From Caballeronia ptereochthonis (lineage in GTDB: Bacteria > Pseudomonadota > Gammaproteobacteria > Burkholderiales > Burkholderiaceae), in contig NZ_FCOB02000033.1 in the NCBI RefSeq assembly GCF_001545075.1, positions 20,627 through 84,626 of the forward strand: a stretch of 64,000 nt of DNA, read 5' to 3'. Position 1 is the first letter of the stretch. Each line of letters opens with the position of its first letter. The notes under the pieces were generated by a model, which did no database searches, was not told where the DNA came from, and saw nothing but the letters and a program-made list of their open reading frames with translations. This document shows positions 61,214 through 64,000 of this stretch, piece by piece. The position numbers and the translations under genes are program-made.

Positions 61214-61948
61214 TTACTGACCCATCGCGCGGATCTCGACGCCGTCCGTATTGATCTCGACGCGTCGATTCTGCGCACGTCCGGCGGCAGTCGCATTGGA
61301 TGCCACCGGCGAAGCGGGACCAAAACCGTGCACCTCGTAGTTATCGGCGCGCAGGCCATGCGACATCAGATAGTTCTGCGCCGAGCGTGCACGCGCCTCG
61401 GAGAGGCGTTCGTTGAGCGCCATCGAGCCCGTCGAATCCGTATAGCCCGCAATGCTCAAACGTTCGATCCTGTAGCCCTTGTTCGCTTCGACGAACTCGT
61501 CGAGCTTGCGTTGGGCGATCGGGCTGAGCTCCGCGCTGTTGGTCGCGAAGTTTGCGTCTCCCTGCAGCGTCAAGGCGCGAATCGGCTTTGCGGCCGCGCG
61601 TGCCGGAACGGGAACCGGCGCGACGGCCGGAGCCGGTGCGGGTGCTGCAGCCGGCGCCGGTGCGTCGCCGCACTTGAAGGTGATCTCGCGCGGATCGTTC
61701 ACCGGCTTGCGATCGCTCGACATGTGATCGACCAAGCCGACCAGACGGATCTTCTGATCCTTGCAGATCTCCTGCGCGCGATTCATACACGTCTTGCTGC
61801 TCTCGAACAAACCCTGGCACTGCACGCGCCAGGCCTGATCGCCGGTGTTCAATGTCACCACGTCGGTATTCGTCGTGGGCGTGGAATAACTCGTGCAACC
61901 GGTCACGGCGGCAGTGACGAGCGCTGCCAATAAAACTCGAATGTACAT
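61214..61948 (-). CDS. OmpA family lipoprotein
   Basis: A 244-residue protein. The signal peptide ends in lipobox AVTGC (Cys18). A Cys-containing domain ('VQCQGLFESSKTCMNRAQEI', 'ITFKCGDAP') precedes an Ala/Pro linker and a C-terminal OmpA domain ('ANFATNSAELSPIAQRKLDE', 'IAGYTDSTGSMALNERLSEA', 'ARARSAQNYLMSHGL'), which should bind peptidoglycan. It lies 84 nt downstream of the autotransporter in the same direction, so the two may be co-transcribed and it may assist adhesin display. Confidence 0.9.
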   Translation of the reverse strand: MYIRVLLAALVTAAVTGCTSYSTPTTNTDVVTLNTGDQAWRVQCQGLFESSKTCMNRAQEICKDQKIRLVGLVDHMSSDRKPVNDPREITFKCGDAPAPAAAPAPAPAVAPVPVPARAAAKPIRALTLQGDANFATNSAELSPIAQRKLDEFVEANKGYRIERLSIAGYTDSTGSMALNERLSEARARSAQNYLMSHGLRADNYEVHGFGPASPVASNATAAGRAQNRRVEINTDGVEIRAMGQ

Positions 61949-61990
61949 GACGTTCTCTAACTAACTTGAATTTGCTTGGATGGTCGCCAG

Positions 61991-62017
61991 AAGGCGGACG
62001 GCCTGCGCCGTCCGCTT
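61991..62017. repeat. Hairpin between autotransporter and OmpA-like gene
   Basis: An inverted repeat of about 11 bp (GCGGACGGC with GCCGTCCGC) without a T-run in the minus direction, so a weak terminator or mRNA processing/stability element. Confidence 0.5.
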
Positions 62018-62032
62018 GCAACTAGCTACGCC

Positions 62033-64000
62033 TTACCACTGATACGACGCACCTGCGCCAACCGTCGTGCCTGCAGAGCTGTAGCCCGCACCGATCTTGA
62101 GCTTGAGGTTCTGCGTGATACGTGCCGAAGCACCCAGCGCCGTTGCCTGATAGCCCTTGTAGTTGGCCGTACCGACACCCACCGCGATCGTCTTGCCCTG
62201 ATCGACGTCAGGAATCATCGTCAGCGCCGTTGCTGCAGCCACGCCTGCGTAGGCGCCGCGTGCAACGGAGGTGATCTGATCGCCCAACGCGTTGACCCTC
62301 TGGTCCGTGTACGAGTTGGCCTGCGTCACACCCTGTGCGATGCTCTGATTCAACTGATTCAGGTTGACGGCATCGGTGCCTTGCGTGCCGGCCGCGACGT
62401 TCGTGACCTGACGCTCGCTACCAGCGGAGCCGACAGAGACCGTGTTGTCGCGGTCAGCCACGGAGTTGGCACCGAGCGCGACCGAGTTGGCTGCCGACGC
62501 TGTAGCGCCCGCGCCGATTGCAGTTGCCTGCGATCCCGACGCGTTTGCGTTTGCACCCATCGCCGTTGCATGCGTGCCGGTTGCAGTTGCGCGCTCCGTA
62601 TCGCGATTGCCGTCGCCCGTGAAGAACGGGTTGCTCGCGGTTTCAGCAATGTTTGTCACGTTGCTGATTGCGTCGTTCAGTTGGTCCACGTTCACTGCGT
62701 CGCCGCCGTCGACACCGTACGCCACGTTGTGGATCGTCGTGCCGCCCTGACGCGTCGTGCTGTTGTACGTGTCGCCACTCATCGTGATGCTGTTGGTGTT
62801 CGGCGTGCCGTCCGCGTTCGTGTCGTACTTCACAACCCCGTTGGTCAACGTATTCACGTTATTCGTGATGTTCGTAACCTGGTTTTCGAGGCTGGTCACA
62901 GCCTGATTCGTCGCGTAAAGCTGCGAACCATTCACTGCGTCCGTCGAAGTGGACGAGAGACGTCCCGCCGCGACGTTGGTGATCGTACGCTCGTGACCCA
63001 CCGAGCCGATGCTGAGCGTACCGATCGGCGAAGTACCCGCGAATGTGTAATCCACACCGTTGATAGTTGCACCGGTGGTAGCCACGGCACCCGACGAGAT
63101 CGAGTTCGCACCCAGCGCCACGTCGTTCGCGTTGGCCGCAACCGCACCCGAGCCGATCGCAACAGAGTCCACACCCGTAGCCGTCGAATCTACACCCGTG
63201 CTGTTCGCATGGAAGTACTTCGTGCCCGTGTTGTACACGTTGTTGATCTGATCACCGATATTGGTGATGCCGCCCGTGATGTTGGTGATGTCACCCGCGA
63301 GGTTGGTGATATCCGACGTGTTCTGGTTCACCGCCTGGTTCGTCGCGTACAGCTGCGAGCCGTTCACCGCATCCGTCGAGCTGGCCGAGAGGCGGCCCGC
63401 TGCCACGTTGGTGATCGTGCGCTCTGCACCCACCGAACCCACCGACACCGTGCTCGTCGCGTTGCTGCCTGCGAACGTGTACGCCGTACCGCCGATCGTC
63501 GCGCTCGTGGTGTTCACCACTGCCGCCGTCGTCGAACCCGCACCCAGCGCCACGTCGCCCTTGTTGGTCGACACCGCACCCGAGCCGATCGCCACCGAAT
63601 CCACCCCCGTGGCCGTCGAATCTACCCCCGTGCTGTTCGCATGGAAGTACTTCGTGCCCGTGTTGTACACGTTGTTGATCTGGTTGCTCAGGTTGGTCAC
63701 GTTACCGCCGATGTTGGTCACGCTGCCCGCCACGTTCGAGATATCCGACGTGTTCTGGTTGATCGCCTGATCCGCTGCGTACAGCTGTGAGCCGTTCACC
63801 GCATCGGTTGAAGTCGCCGAGAGACGGCCTGCCCCAACGTTGGTGATCGTGCGCTCCTTGCCTGCCGCGCCCACCGACACCGTGCTGGTCGCGTTGCTGC
63901 CTGCGAACGTGTACGCCGTGCCGCCGATCGTCGCGCTCGTGGTGTTCACCACTGCCGCCGTCGTCGAACCCGCACCCAGCGCCACGTCGCCCTTGTTGGT
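62033..64000 (-). CDS. Trimeric autotransporter adhesin (YadA/Hia type), 3' part only
   Basis: The frame is open to the right edge; 655 C-terminal residues are present. From the edge inward: two near-identical 144-residue head/neck/stalk repeats, a third diverged repeat ('ALGANSISSGAVATTGATIN'), coiled-coil segments, a YadA head stretch ('ATAMGANANASGSQATAIGA', 'NSVALGANSVADRDNTVSVG'), the neck 'VAAGTQGTDAVNLNQLN', and the YadA membrane anchor of about 75 residues ending 'KIGAGYSSAGTTVGAGASYQW' minus its last residues here for brevity. Necks 'STDAVNGSQLYA' recur. It trimerises in the outer membrane and projects an adhesive fibre. Passenger N-terminus and signal are outside the window. Confidence 0.95.
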   Translation of the reverse strand, partial: TNKGDVALGAGSTTAAVVNTTSATIGGTAYTFAGSNATSTVSVGAAGKERTITNVGAGRLSATSTDAVNGSQLYAADQAINQNTSDISNVAGSVTNIGGNVTNLSNQINNVYNTGTKYFHANSTGVDSTATGVDSVAIGSGAVSTNKGDVALGAGSTTAAVVNTTSATIGGTAYTFAGSNATSTVSVGSVGAERTITNVAAGRLSASSTDAVNGSQLYATNQAVNQNTSDITNLAGDITNITGGITNIGDQINNVYNTGTKYFHANSTGVDSTATGVDSVAIGSGAVAANANDVALGANSISSGAVATTGATINGVDYTFAGTSPIGTLSIGSVGHERTITNVAAGRLSSTSTDAVNGSQLYATNQAVTSLENQVTNITNNVNTLTNGVVKYDTNADGTPNTNSITMSGDTYNSTTRQGGTTIHNVAYGVDGGDAVNVDQLNDAISNVTNIAETASNPFFTGDGNRDTERATATGTHATAMGANANASGSQATAIGAGATASAANSVALGANSVADRDNTVSVGSAGSERQVTNVAAGTQGTDAVNLNQLNQSIAQGVTQANSYTDQRVNALGDQITSVARGAYAGVAAATALTMIPDVDQGKTIAVGVGTANYKGYQATALGASARITQNLKLKIGAGYSSAGTTVGAGASYQW
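63137..63568 (-). repeat. 432-bp tandem repeat unit (copy 2) in the autotransporter
   Basis: Encodes 144 residues from 'TNKGDVALGAG' to 'VAIGSGAVA'. The ends (head start and 'TKYFHANSTGVDSTATGVDS') are almost identical to copy 1; differences cluster in the middle stalk. Confidence 0.85.
63569..64000 (-). repeat. 432-bp tandem repeat unit (copy 1, reaching the window edge)
   Basis: Same 144-residue unit as the neighbouring copy. The window cuts exactly near a unit boundary, so more copies may follow outside. Confidence 0.85.

Noticed and set aside
62400..64000. Possible CRISPR or non-coding repeat array
   Set aside because: The repeats are long, in frame and encode the autotransporter head, neck and stalk units.

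Overview
The window reads as a chromosome segment of a Burkholderiaceae beta-proteobacterium, most likely in the Caballeronia/Paraburkholderia/Burkholderia group. The evidence is high GC, strong third-position GC bias that produces long spurious antisense frames, and several familiar blocks: ybgC-tolQRAB-pal-cpoB followed by tRNA-Lys, surA-pdxA-rsmA next to lptD and amgK-murU, leuS-lptE-holA, bamE divergent from fur, and edd-eda with gluconate uptake beside a HexR-type regulator. Almost all of it is core chromosome. I see no insertion sequence, prophage or CRISPR array.

Layout. 1-1.9 kb: an IclR regulator (cut by the left edge) divergent from glutaryl-CoA dehydrogenase. 2.2-3.6 kb: three small envelope/stress genes (DUF883, holin-like, DUF3318-like). 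3.6-6.3 kb: a minus-strand minor pilin operon (fimT-pilV-pilW-pilX-pilE) with no pilY1. 6.4-8.5 kb: nrdR and glyA; glyA has a clear ZTP-type (pfl) riboswitch leader with its own promoter. 8.7-15.4 kb: ydfG, the Tol-Pal operon and tRNA-Lys. 15.4-23.3 kb: a small membrane protein, a WYL regulator overlapping a Sir2 deacylase, and a convergent YhaO/YhaN (SbcCD-like) nuclease-ATPase pair. 23.2-31 kb: rsmA, pdxA, surA and lptD, divergent from amgK-murU. 31-38.5 kb: purB, then edd-eda-gntT-gntK under a divergent HexR-like regulator. 38.5-47.7 kb: a long minus-strand run (bamE, dapB, exbB-exbD, leuS, lptE, holA, proA, hemJ). 47.9-52.8 kb: fur, allA-alc-dctA, a divergent FadR-type GntR regulator, and a hypothetical gene. 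52.9-57.7 kb: gapA, tkt, a VOC protein and rsmE. 57.8-58.8 kb: a secreted lipoprotein RNase of the RNase Sa type with its barstar. 59-64 kb: a structured intergenic region that may encode an sRNA, a TPR-glycosyltransferase, an OmpA-like lipoprotein, and a trimeric autotransporter cut by the right edge.

Functional themes. Envelope biogenesis dominates: SurA, LptD, LptE, BamE, Tol-Pal, CpoB, ExbBD, AmgK/MurU recycling, minor pilins and the autotransporter. Central carbon metabolism is grouped as Entner-Doudoroff genes with gluconate import and as tkt-gapA. Regulation is visible in the DNA at four places: the ZTP aptamer before glyA, GGTC-N-GACC palindromes between dctA and its GntR regulator, TGTAGT/ACTACA-like palindromes between edd and hexR, and an inverted repeat between the IclR gene and gcdH. 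The most interesting accessory items are the RNase/barstar pair, the autotransporter-glycosyltransferase neighbourhood, the WYL-Sir2/YhaNO convergent cluster, and the unassigned structured RNA candidate near 59.1 kb.
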